A DNA stretch of 6,826 bases from Acidobacteriota bacterium (GCA_013696385.1 JACCYR010000301.1:1-6826), one strand, 5' to 3'; shown: positions 1 to 5,962, counted from the first letter of the stretch. The notes: generated by a model from the sequence alone, not told the origin. Translations and numbers: made by a program.

Positions 1-33
1 GCCTTTGCGTTAAAAAACGTTTCCCGCAAAGGC
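1..33. repeat. Inverted repeat with CGCAAAG units at the left edge
   Basis: The 9-base arm GCCTTTGCG (1-9) pairs perfectly with CGCAAAGGC (25-33) around a 15-base loop. The right arm runs into a second CGCAAAG unit at 34-40 and a degenerate third (ACGCTAAG) after it. The element lies downstream of the methyltransferase stop and could be its terminator or a dispersed intergenic repeat. There is no clear run of T after the stem on the minus strand within the window, so the terminator role is uncertain. Confidence 0.5.
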
Positions 34-90
34 GCAAAGCACGCTAAGAAGAAACGCGATGACAATTAAATTTATCAGCACAATTACAGT

Positions 91-1278
91 TTAGATGCGC
101 TGTAATCGGGCGACCGTTTCGACATGATGCGTTTGCGGAAATAAATCAAGCGCGGTGATTGATTCTATCGCATAGTTTTCCGATAAAATTCGCAAATCAC
201 GCGCTAAAGTTGAAGGTTCGCACGAAACATAGGAAATTTGCAAAGGCTTGATTTTCAAAAGATTTTCGATTATTTTCTTTTCAGTTCCGACGCGCGGCGG
301 GTCGAGCAATACGAAATCAATTCCCTGTAAATCCTGCGCGTTTTCCGTGAGCCAATCGCTGACATTTTCTGTGAAAATATCAGCGTGTTCGCATCTTGCG
401 TGTTCGATACTTTTTCGCGCCAACTCAACCGCTTTTTCGTTTCCTTCAACGCCGATGACTTTCGTAAAATTTTCTGCCAATGGCAGCGTAAAAAGCCCGA
501 CACCGCAATATAAATCAAGCGCGGTTTCGCCTTTCGCATTTTTCGTTGCGTTTTCAATCAAAGATTCGATTAAAAACGGATTGCCTTGAAAAAAACTGTT
601 CGCGTTGTAAAAATAACGATTGCCGTTTGCCTGAAAGTAGATTTCTTTGGTCGGTTCAATCATTTCATTTGAGTAAATCGAAACATTCTCGCCGCTGTTT
701 GCCGCTTCGATTTCGACGATTTCGCCCCAAAAACTTTCCCAAACAATTTCCCGGCGTAAATCTGTTAAAGTTTTTTGCAATTCGGGCGTGAGAATCGGGC
801 AAGTTTCGACATCAATAACTTGGTGCGAATTTCTCTGAAAATAACCGATTTTTTTTCCTCGCGTGTCAATGTGCCAAGCGGCGCGGGCGCGATATTCGTA
901 AGGTTTCGGGCTGGCAATTATCTGAATTTCCTTTTCATAATTTATTTTTCCGATGCGCGACAAACAATCTCGAACAATGGCAATTTTCGCTTCGAGCTGC
1001 ACTTCGTAATCCATCTGTTGAAAATCGCAGCCGCCGCAACGCCCGAAATAAACACACTCCGGCTCAACTCTTTGCGCCGACGGTTTTGTAATTTCAACAA
1101 TCTCGGCAAAAGCAGTTTTTCCCTTTAATTGATGAATCCGAGCGCGAAGCGTGTCGCCCTTGGCGGCAAGCGCGACAAAGACGGTTAGATTTTCCGCAAA
1201 AGCCAAACCAAAACCGTTGGGAACAATTTTTTCGATGGAAACTTCAAGAATTTCACCGATTTTATACCGTTTGCTCAA
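91..1278 (-). CDS. rlmD: 23S rRNA (uracil-5-)-methyltransferase, RlmD/TrmA family
   Basis: This 395-aa cytoplasmic enzyme should use S-adenosylmethionine to methylate C5 of a uracil in 23S rRNA (U1939 in E. coli RlmD). The N-terminus, about residues 5-65, looks like a TRAM RNA-binding domain. Cysteines 75, 81 and 84 (C-x5-C-G-G-C) plus C160 fit the [4Fe-4S] ligands of the family. The SAM motif LDLYCGVG is at 254-261, LDPPRVG at 325-331, the catalytic cysteine at 353 in YVSCEPSTLARDL, and the general-base glutamate at 387 in HHVETVARL. The length is normal. The start is TTG (1276-1278), which overlaps the upstream stop as TTGA; a GAGG lies 13 bases upstream of it, and no in-frame ATG precedes residue 89. 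The family is certain. The exact target uracil (RlmD, RlmC or RlmCD type) is inferred. Confidence 0.93.
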   Translation of the reverse strand: MSKRYKIGEILEVSIEKIVPNGFGLAFAENLTVFVALAAKGDTLRARIHQLKGKTAFAEIVEITKPSAQRVEPECVYFGRCGGCDFQQMDYEVQLEAKIAIVRDCLSRIGKINYEKEIQIIASPKPYEYRARAAWHIDTRGKKIGYFQRNSHQVIDVETCPILTPELQKTLTDLRREIVWESFWGEIVEIEAANSGENVSIYSNEMIEPTKEIYFQANGNRYFYNANSFFQGNPFLIESLIENATKNAKGETALDLYCGVGLFTLPLAENFTKVIGVEGNEKAVELARKSIEHARCEHADIFTENVSDWLTENAQDLQGIDFVLLDPPRVGTEKKIIENLLKIKPLQISYVSCEPSTLARDLRILSENYAIESITALDLFPQTHHVETVARLQRI

Positions 1279-1598
1279 TAGACGTTTTCAACCTCGATTT
1301 CGATACCGCCGACTATTCCGGCAAAAAGGTTGTAAAGCAATGCGCCAATTGCTCCAGCGACAAAACCAATTGCGCCGTAAAGAATCGGTATTCCGAACAT
1401 CATCAATATTCCGACAATCGCGCCGCCGCCGCCGATAGCAAGTCCGCTGCTGCCGCCCGCGCTTGCTCCCATTAATGAAATACCGACGATAAAAAGACCA
1501 TATGGAATGCTGATAATCAGACTCATCACCAACATAATTACCGCATAGATTTTCGCAACTGAAAGAACGCCGAGTTTTTTGATTTTAAGTTTATTCAT
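1275..1598 (-). CDS. Small glycine-rich membrane protein, function unknown
   Basis: The 107-aa product has a short basic N-terminus (KLKIKK), then hydrophobic stretches at about 11-44, 56-74 and 75-97, so three membrane segments are likely. A glycine/serine/alanine-rich linker (44-60) separates the first from the rest, and the protein ends in an acidic tail (GIEIEVE). The pattern of a basic start, a 'LSVAKIYAVI' segment and a final 'GGIE-E-E' resembles small uncharacterised membrane proteins (DUF3566-like) that I recall from Acidobacteria; this was not checked. The ATG has a good ribosome binding site, AAGGAG, about 6-8 bases upstream. Its TGA overlaps the TTG start of the methyltransferase gene, which suggests translational coupling. 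No function is assigned. Confidence 0.8.
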   Translation of the reverse strand: MNKLKIKKLGVLSVAKIYAVIMLVMSLIISIPYGLFIVGISLMGASAGGSSGLAIGGGGAIVGILMMFGIPILYGAIGFVAGAIGALLYNLFAGIVGGIEIEVENVY

Positions 1599-1601
1599 TG
1601 T

Positions 1602-1612
1602 TTTCTCCTTCT
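1602..1612 (-). promoter_or_regulatory. Strong ribosome binding site of the membrane-protein gene
   Basis: Read on the minus strand this is AGAAGGAGAAA, ending a few bases before the ATG at 1596-1598. It is the only clear Shine-Dalgarno sequence among the genes here, and it fixes the start of the 107-aa membrane protein. Confidence 0.7.
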
Positions 1613-1639
1613 GCTTGATGAGATATTTGATAGCACAAA

Positions 1640-2347
1640 TTACAAATAAAACAAACTCAGACGCGGGATTTTCGTTTGTCCGCGCAGACGTTTGAGAATT
1701 ATTAAATCAAACGTGCGCCGGTAGACTTCCGCATCCATTTTGTTTTTATACGAGGCAAGTCCTTTTGCGATTTCGTCTTTCAAATTTTCCGTCGAACAAG
1801 TTTGCAAAAGGCTGTCGTCAATTAAAGCGTCGAGTTTTTCCAGCGATTCTTCCAGAGTTTCGGCATCGTGAAAATTTCCTTTGAGTTCTGCCAAACGATG
1901 CAAAACTCTTTCCAAAGTTTTGTGTAAATCACCCTCAGCTTTTACTTTTGCCAATTCGAGTTCGGCGGAAACTTTTTCCAAATGCATGGCAATCGCTTCG
2001 TCGTCGAATAAACTTGAAACTTGAGTTTTAGAATCTGGAATCTGGAATCTGGAATCTGGAATTTGAGTATTACCATTTTTCCCGACTTGCGATTCAAGCC
2101 ATTCGGCATATTGCGCTTCGATTTCCTCGCGGCAGTAAAAAAGACTCTTTACGCTTCGTTTTCGGGCGGGCTGTTTGTCAATGCCGTCGAAAACCCGTTC
2201 GATGCCGCGCAGAATAATATAAAGCGGGATGCCGCGTTCCTGCCAAGTTTCAATCAAAGCCCAATCGAGCGGACTTAACAGCAAATTGCGCCCGCGCCGG
2301 CGGATAAATGTTTCTTCAATTTCGGTAAAATAATTAAAGTAATTCAA
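1640..2347 (-). CDS. Conserved hypothetical protein with internal heptamer-repeat linker
   Basis: This 235-aa soluble protein has no recognised function. Residues 6-85 form a compact conserved-looking region (FTEIEETFIRRRG, LLLSPLDWALIETWQERGIP, then ILRGIERVFD and RSVKSLFYCREEIE). I recall it from uncharacterised proteins of Acidobacteria and other phyla, where the DW-I--W---G-P pattern may be helical. Residues 92-112 are a low-complexity linker, with QIPDS occurring twice, encoded by 7-bp tandem repeats. Residues 117-235 are rich in Glu, Lys and Leu and probably helical or coiled coil up to about 180, ending in a basic segment (RRTFDLIILKRLRGQTKIPR). The only start in range is TTG at 2345-2347 (or CTG at 2357-2359). 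No ribosome binding site is visible because a repeat lies immediately upstream. It sits 41 bases upstream of the membrane-protein gene, probably in one operon. Confidence 0.75.
   Translation of the reverse strand: MNYFNYFTEIEETFIRRRGRNLLLSPLDWALIETWQERGIPLYIILRGIERVFDGIDKQPARKRSVKSLFYCREEIEAQYAEWLESQVGKNGNTQIPDSRFQIPDSKTQVSSLFDDEAIAMHLEKVSAELELAKVKAEGDLHKTLERVLHRLAELKGNFHDAETLEESLEKLDALIDDSLLQTCSTENLKDEIAKGLASYKNKMDAEVYRRTFDLIILKRLRGQTKIPRLSLFYL
2010..2065. repeat. Heptanucleotide tandem repeats inside a coding region
   Basis: On the plus strand AAACTTG occurs twice (2010-2023). After 7 unrelated bases, GAATCTG occurs four times perfectly (2031-2058), followed by a fifth unit with one change, GAATTTG (2059-2065). 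Both lie inside the 235-aa gene and encode its linker. Three 7-bp units make 21 bp, which is why the peptide QIPDS recurs at a 7-residue spacing. Confidence 0.9.
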
Positions 2348-2349
2348 GG

Positions 2350-2433
2350 CAGTTACCAGTTATCAGTTATCAGTTATCAGTTATCAATTTGTTGACTGGT
2401 AATTGATAACTGATAACTGTTCACTGTTGACTG
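2350..2433. repeat. CAGTTAT heptamer repeat forming a 19-bp hairpin
   Basis: CAGTTAT is repeated four times perfectly (2357-2384), preceded by a fifth unit CAGTTAC (2350-2356). Bases 2371-2389 pair perfectly with 2401-2419 around an 11-base loop. GTTGACTG is repeated directly at 2391-2398 and 2426-2433. The array fills the whole gap between the 89-aa and 235-aa genes. It supplies the last codons and TGA of the upstream gene and abuts the TTG start of the downstream one. It could attenuate transcription, but no T-run follows the stem on the minus strand. Confidence 0.9.
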
Positions 2434-2690
2434 TCTAAGCGGATTTTCATTCGGCGCAATGTGCGTAAATCTTCGTCGGTCAATTCGAGTTCGATTTCTT
2501 CGGGAAAATCTTCAAACTCGCCGCCGATTTCCTGCAAACCGATTTCCAGTTTGAGCGTTAGATTCGGCTCATAACCAATCTCGCGCAAGGTTTCGATCGC
2601 TTGGCTCACGCGCAGTGATTTTTCAACCGCCGCGTTGATTGCGTCGCCGAGATTGCGGATGGCTTTTTTTGCATCTTGGTTGAGTTCCAT
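2421..2690 (-). CDS. Small acidic hypothetical protein
   Basis: With the ATG at 2688-2690 the product is 89 aa. Residues 1-38 look helical (AIRNLGDAINAAVEKSLRVSQAIETLREIGY). Residues 43-71 alternate hydrophobic and acidic residues (LTLKLEIGL, then EDFPEEIELELTDED), which suggests beta strands. The end is basic (LRTLRRMKIRLDSQQ). No signal peptide, membrane segment or catalytic motif is visible, and I do not recognise a family. An in-frame TTG at 2721-2723 would add 11 residues but has no ribosome binding site; the ATG has a weak GAAGAG upstream and reads better. The last residues (SQQ) and the TGA come from the adjacent repeat, so the original C-terminus may have been different. It is probably the first gene of the leftward operon ending with the rRNA methyltransferase. 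Confidence 0.65.
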   Translation of the reverse strand: MELNQDAKKAIRNLGDAINAAVEKSLRVSQAIETLREIGYEPNLTLKLEIGLQEIGGEFEDFPEEIELELTDEDLRTLRRMKIRLDSQQ

Positions 2691-2704
2691 TTTTCTCTTC
2701 TGAA

Positions 2705-2733
2705 ATGCTACGCGACCACGCAAGATTAGTCAA
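2705..2733 (-). promoter_or_regulatory. Possible promoter of the leftward operon
   Basis: On the minus strand TTGACT (2728-2733) is followed after 17 bases by TAGCAT (2705-2710). This matches the sigma-70 consensus at five of six and four of six positions. Transcription would begin near 2698, leaving a very short leader before the ATG at 2690. Found by eye; the short leader makes it uncertain. Confidence 0.3.
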
Positions 2734-2809
2734 AATTCCAAATTCCAAATTCCAAATTGTATTATTTTAAGTTATTTTTAACTAACAATCTAAATTTGGA
2801 ATTTGGAAT
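2734..2809. repeat. Inverted pair of AATTCCA heptamer repeats before the mutase gene
   Basis: AATTCCA occurs three times in tandem (2734-2754). An inverted copy, two units of TTTGGAA, lies at 2795-2808. Bases 2742-2758 and 2793-2809 are a perfect 17-bp inverted repeat with a 34-base AT-rich loop. The right arm ends one base before the mutase ATG, where a ribosome binding site would be expected. Confidence 0.88.
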
Positions 2810-2810
2810 A

Positions 2811-4406
2811 ATGATGAAAGACAGACGCGAAACATTTCAAACTTCTTCGGGCATCGAACTGCCGACAGAATTTACTCCGGCAAACACAGATATTGATTAT
2901 GAGAACGACATCGGCAATGCGGGCATATTTCCCTACACGCGCGGCGTGCGGGCGAATATGTATCGCGGACGATTTTGGACGATGCGCCAATACGCCGGTT
3001 TTGCGACTGCCGAAGAATCAAATGCGCGTTACAAATATCTGCTTTCACACGGCACAACAGGTTTATCAGTTGCGTTTGATTTGCCGACGCAAATCGGTTT
3101 GGATTCGGACGACGCGCTGGCAGCAGGCGAAGTCGGCAAAGTCGGCGTGGCGATTGATAGTTTGGAAGATATGCTGACGCTTTTCGGCGGCATTCCGCTT
3201 GACAAAGTTTCAACTTCGATGACGATAAACGCCACCGCTTCGACGCTTCTGTGTCTTTATTTAGCGGTAGCGCGAAAGCAAAATGTTTCGTTTGATAAAG
3301 TCAGCGGCACGATTCAAAACGATATTTTGAAAGAATACATTGCCCGCGGAACTTACATTTATCCGCCGAAACCTTCGCTTCGTTTGATAACCGATACGTT
3401 TGCTTTTTGCGCGTCGGAAGTCCCGAATTGGAACACGATTTCGATTTCCGGTTATCACATCCGCGAAGCCGGTTCAACCGCAGTTCAAGAAGTTGCTTTT
3501 ACTTTGGCGGATGCAATTGCTTACGTTGATGCCGCCATTAGCGCAGGTTTGAAAGTTGACGATTTCGCGCCGCGTCTTTCGTTCTTTTTCAATTCTCACA
3601 ACAATCTTTTGGAAGAAATAGCCAAATTTCGCGCCGCACGCCGACTCTGGGCGCAAATTATGAAGGAAAGGTTCGGCGCAAAAGACGTTAAATCTTTGAT
3701 GCTCCGTTTTCACACGCAAACTGCCGGTTCAACCTTGACCGCGCAGCAGCCGGAAGTAAATGTTGTGCGGACAACAATTCAGGCATTGGCAGCGGTTCTC
3801 GGCGGAACGCAAAGTTTGCACACAAATTCGATGGACGAAGCCTTGTCGCTGCCAACCGAACAAGCGGCACGAATCGCTCTGCGAACGCAGCAACTTATTG
3901 CTTATGAATCAGGCGTTGCCGACACGGTTGACCCATTTGCGGGAAGTTATGCGGTTGAAGAATTAACAAATAAAATTGAAGAAAAAGCCGTCGGATACAT
4001 CAAAAAAATTGACGCGATGGGCGGAATGCTCAAAGCGATTGAAAACGGCTATCCGCAACGCGAAATTCAGGAAGCCGCCTATGCGTATCAAAAAGCCGTC
4101 GAGCAGGAAACGGAAATTGTCGTTGGCGTCAATCGCTTTCAAATCGAAGAAGAGACGAGCATCCCAATTTTGAAAGTTGACGAAGCGATTGAGCGCGGAC
4201 AAATTGAAAGATTAAAAGCCCTGCGCGAAAAACGCGACACGGAGAAAGCCGAAAATTCGCTCAACAAATTAGAAGAAGCCGCCAAAACGGACGAAAATTT
4301 GCTGCCGAAAATTCTTGATTGCGTCGAAAATTATGCAACCGTCGGCGAAATTTCAAATAAATTACGCAAGGTTTGGGGCGAATATCGTGAAGCCGTAACC
4401 GTTTAG
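2811..4406 (+). CDS. mcmA: Methylmalonyl-CoA mutase, large catalytic subunit without B12 domain
   Basis: The 531-aa protein is the TIM-barrel acyl-CoA mutase subunit that, with adenosylcobalamin, interconverts (R)-methylmalonyl-CoA and succinyl-CoA in propionate, branched-chain amino-acid or odd-chain fatty-acid metabolism. Visible motifs are FPYTRGV (40-46), MRQYAGF (58-64), FDLPTQIGLDSDD (89-101), SMTINATA (136-143) and SISGYHIREAG (211-221). Tyr61, Arg179 and His216 have the same spacing as Y89, R207 and H244 of Propionibacterium MCM. Tyr plus Arg points to methylmalonyl-CoA rather than isobutyryl- or 2-hydroxyisobutyryl-CoA, whose mutases change these residues. It ends after the linker (GEISNKLRKVWGEYRE), so the roughly 130-aa B12-binding subunit must be encoded elsewhere. 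ATG at 2811 (or 2814) is chosen because the conserved sequence starts just after it; the 18 upstream codons from TTG 2757 are repeat DNA. Confidence 0.95.
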   Translation: MMKDRRETFQTSSGIELPTEFTPANTDIDYENDIGNAGIFPYTRGVRANMYRGRFWTMRQYAGFATAEESNARYKYLLSHGTTGLSVAFDLPTQIGLDSDDALAAGEVGKVGVAIDSLEDMLTLFGGIPLDKVSTSMTINATASTLLCLYLAVARKQNVSFDKVSGTIQNDILKEYIARGTYIYPPKPSLRLITDTFAFCASEVPNWNTISISGYHIREAGSTAVQEVAFTLADAIAYVDAAISAGLKVDDFAPRLSFFFNSHNNLLEEIAKFRAARRLWAQIMKERFGAKDVKSLMLRFHTQTAGSTLTAQQPEVNVVRTTIQALAAVLGGTQSLHTNSMDEALSLPTEQAARIALRTQQLIAYESGVADTVDPFAGSYAVEELTNKIEEKAVGYIKKIDAMGGMLKAIENGYPQREIQEAAYAYQKAVEQETEIVVGVNRFQIEEETSIPILKVDEAIERGQIERLKALREKRDTEKAENSLNKLEEAAKTDENLLPKILDCVENYATVGEISNKLRKVWGEYREAVTV

Positions 4407-4411
4407 TTTAA

Positions 4412-4554
4412 TAAGCATTCCAACAAAACTACATTCAATTAAAAATTGGTGCGCGCGTTTAGTTCCAACTAAAGGTTGGCTCTCATTCGCCAACCAAGGG
4501 CCAACCTTTAGTTGGAATTCAAAACGCTTGAACTTATTTTTGTTGGAGTGCTTA
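4412..4554. repeat. Nested palindrome, REPIN/MITE-like element
   Basis: The outer arms 4412-4428 and 4538-4554 are 17 bp with one mismatch, which is a G-U pair in RNA. The inner arms 4463-4480 and 4500-4517 are a perfect 18 bp. Each inner arm contains its own small palindrome, CCAAC-TAAAG-GTTGG (4465-4479) and CCAAC-CTTTA-GTTGG (4501-4515). Two inverted REP-like palindromes with a short spacer is the REPIN layout moved by RAYT transposases. No transposase is encoded here. The element fills most of the gap between the mutase and moaE genes and could also end mutase transcripts. Confidence 0.8.
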
Positions 4555-4582
4555 AATGTAATTAGTTAGGCTGAGAATTAAA

Positions 4583-5014
4583 ATGTCAGCAAATCCCAAA
4601 GATTTTTTTGAATTAACAACCGAACCGATTGACGCAGGCAAAGTGGCGCGGCGCGTTGTTCTGCCGGAATGCGGCGCAACTGTTACGCTTGACGGTTATG
4701 TGCGCGAGTGGACGCGCGGAAAACAGACACTTTATTTAATTTACGAAGCATATCAGCCGATGGCTTTGAGTGAAATGGAAAAATTAGCCGTCAAAGCGCA
4801 CGAGCAATTTGAAATCGCGCACGTCGGTATCGTTCACCGCCTGGGAAAATTGGAAATCGGCGAAACAAGCGTTGTTATTTCCGTTAGCGCACCGCACCGC
4901 CAATCCGCTTTTGAAGCGTGCGAATGGCTGATTCGAGAATTAAAACGCACCGTGCCGATTTGGAAAAAAGAAATTTATGCCAAAGGCGAAAAATGGGTTG
5001 CCGATGAAAAATAA
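4583..5014 (+). CDS. moaE: Molybdopterin synthase catalytic subunit MoaE
   Basis: The 143-aa cytoplasmic protein is the large subunit of molybdopterin synthase. It takes sulfur from thiocarboxylated MoaD to convert cyclic pyranopterin monophosphate into molybdopterin. Family motifs are GATVTLDGYVREWTRG (31-46), YEAYQPMALSEM (54-65), SAPHRQSAFEACEW (102-115) and LKRTVPIWKKE (120-130). Arg41, His105, Arg106, Lys121 and Lys128 match E. coli R39, H103, R104, K119 and K126 at a constant offset of two, so the active site looks intact and the length is normal. The ATG has only a weak GAG upstream. No moaD or other molybdenum-cofactor gene is adjacent, so MoaD must be encoded elsewhere. The REPIN-like element separates it from the mutase, so co-transcription is doubtful. 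Confidence 0.94.
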   Translation: MSANPKDFFELTTEPIDAGKVARRVVLPECGATVTLDGYVREWTRGKQTLYLIYEAYQPMALSEMEKLAVKAHEQFEIAHVGIVHRLGKLEIGETSVVISVSAPHRQSAFEACEWLIRELKRTVPIWKKEIYAKGEKWVADEK

Positions 5015-5102
5015 AACAAGTGTGCGGTTGAAAAAAAATTCAAAGTCGCGGTTCTTTTGCAAAATCATCTTAAATCTAAGTTATCGCAAATCTTCAGTTT
5101 TC

Positions 5103-5132
5103 TTGACACGCACTACAATTGAAACCTACACT
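5103..5132 (+). promoter_or_regulatory. Likely sigma-70 promoter of pgsA
   Basis: A perfect TTGACA -35 box (5103-5108) is followed after 18 bases by TACACT (5127-5132), four of six to the -10 consensus. It lies 33 bases before the GTG start of pgsA, in the 151-base gap after moaE. This suggests pgsA is transcribed on its own. Judged by eye only. Confidence 0.5.
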
Positions 5133-5165
5133 TCTTAACAACGAGAGGGCAATCATAAAACGCTT

Positions 5166-5888
5166 GTGAATTTACCGAATTATTTAACGCTGGCAAGAAT
5201 CATCGTCATCCCGCTGTTGGTGGTCGTTCTGCTAACACCTTTTGCCGAAAATTGGTTCGGCATCAGCAGTTACGCGCTGGCGATTGCAATTTTTCTCGCC
5301 GCGTCGCTGACCGACATTTTGGATGGACAGCTTGCCCGCCGACGCAATCAGGTTTCCAATCTCGGCAAACTGCTCGACCCGATTGCCGACAAACTGCTTA
5401 TTTCCGCCGCGCTGATCGTTCTGGTCGAAAAGCATCTCGCGCCGGCTTGGGCAGTTGTCGTGATTTTGGGCAGAGAATTTATTGTTACGGGTTTGCGTTC
5501 AATTGCGGCAACTGAAGGAATTATAATTCAGGCGCAAAAAATCGGAAAAATAAAGATGTGGGCGCAATGCGTGGCGATTGTCGCGCTCTTAATTGCCGGC
5601 GCGACGGGAAATCCGCCGGTTTCAAATTTCGGCTGGATTCTTCCTTCGTTTCGTTTTTGGGAAGTCCTTGAGGTGCAAACGGCTTTTTCTCATTTTTTTA
5701 GTCTTTCGCCAAATACGGACGATTGGCGCGTTTTCGGTTATCTCGTCGGGCGCGGCGCACTGTGGGCGGCGGTGATTGCATCAATCTGGTCAATGTATGA
5801 CTATTTCAAATTCTTTATCCTCGAAAATAAAAGACGAAAATCTGCTGCCGAATCCGTCTTTGATAAAAGCGTCGTGAACAATAAATAA
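5166..5888 (+). CDS. pgsA: CDP-diacylglycerol-glycerol-3-phosphate 3-phosphatidyltransferase
   Basis: The 240-aa inner-membrane enzyme transfers the phosphatidyl group from CDP-diacylglycerol to glycerol 3-phosphate, the committed step to phosphatidylglycerol and cardiolipin. The complete CDP-alcohol phosphotransferase signature D-x2-D-G-x2-A-R-x8-G-x3-D-x3-D is at 50-75 (D50, D53, G54, A57, R58, G67, D71, D75). GREFIVTGLRSIAA (102-115) is the PgsA-type second motif. Hydrophobic segments lie near 8-25, 36-50, 77-100, 131-147 and 190-215. The protein is longer than the usual 180-200 aa because of a segment at about 148-190 between the last two membrane spans, plus a basic C-tail. The start is GTG, giving the typical MNLPN beginning. 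A GAGAGGG lies upstream but 16 bases away, further than normal. Confidence 0.95.
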   Translation: MNLPNYLTLARIIVIPLLVVVLLTPFAENWFGISSYALAIAIFLAASLTDILDGQLARRRNQVSNLGKLLDPIADKLLISAALIVLVEKHLAPAWAVVVILGREFIVTGLRSIAATEGIIIQAQKIGKIKMWAQCVAIVALLIAGATGNPPVSNFGWILPSFRFWEVLEVQTAFSHFFSLSPNTDDWRVFGYLVGRGALWAAVIASIWSMYDYFKFFILENKRRKSAAESVFDKSVVNNK

Positions 5889-5904
5889 TTCTTTTTATTT
5901 CACG
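5873..5904 (+). terminator. Possible weak terminator of pgsA
   Basis: CGTGAA (5873-5878) pairs with TTCACG (5899-5904), and ATAAA (5881-5885) with TTTAT (5894-5898), with a two-base bulge and an eight-base loop that includes the stop codon. The stem is AT-rich and only a short, interrupted T-rich stretch follows, so termination would be weak. Confidence 0.3.
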
Positions 5905-5962
5905 ATCTTTATTGAAATTTAATCCTGTCGCTCGTGTGAATTTCGGAAGCATTGCGCGAGGT

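Noticed and set aside
2350..2433. CRISPR array or replication iterons
   Set aside because: The units are 7 bp and directly adjacent with no spacers, and no cas or replication-initiator gene is nearby.
2691..2723. Eleven-residue extension of the 89-aa protein from TTG at 2723
   Set aside because: There is no ribosome binding site, and it overlaps a possible promoter; the ATG at 2690 has a purine-rich upstream sequence.
2757..2810. Eighteen-codon N-terminal extension of the mutase from TTG at 2757
   Set aside because: It lies entirely in the heptamer repeat and its AT-rich loop, has no ribosome binding site, and the family similarity begins just after the ATG at 2811.
2691..2810. Cobalamin riboswitch before the B12-dependent mutase
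   Set aside because: Only 120 bases are available, mostly repeat sequence, and no B12-box-like conserved core is seen.
3029..3213. Antisense open frames within the mutase gene and similar ones across the other genes
   Set aside because: They are shadows of well-identified coding sequences and carry no domains or start signals.
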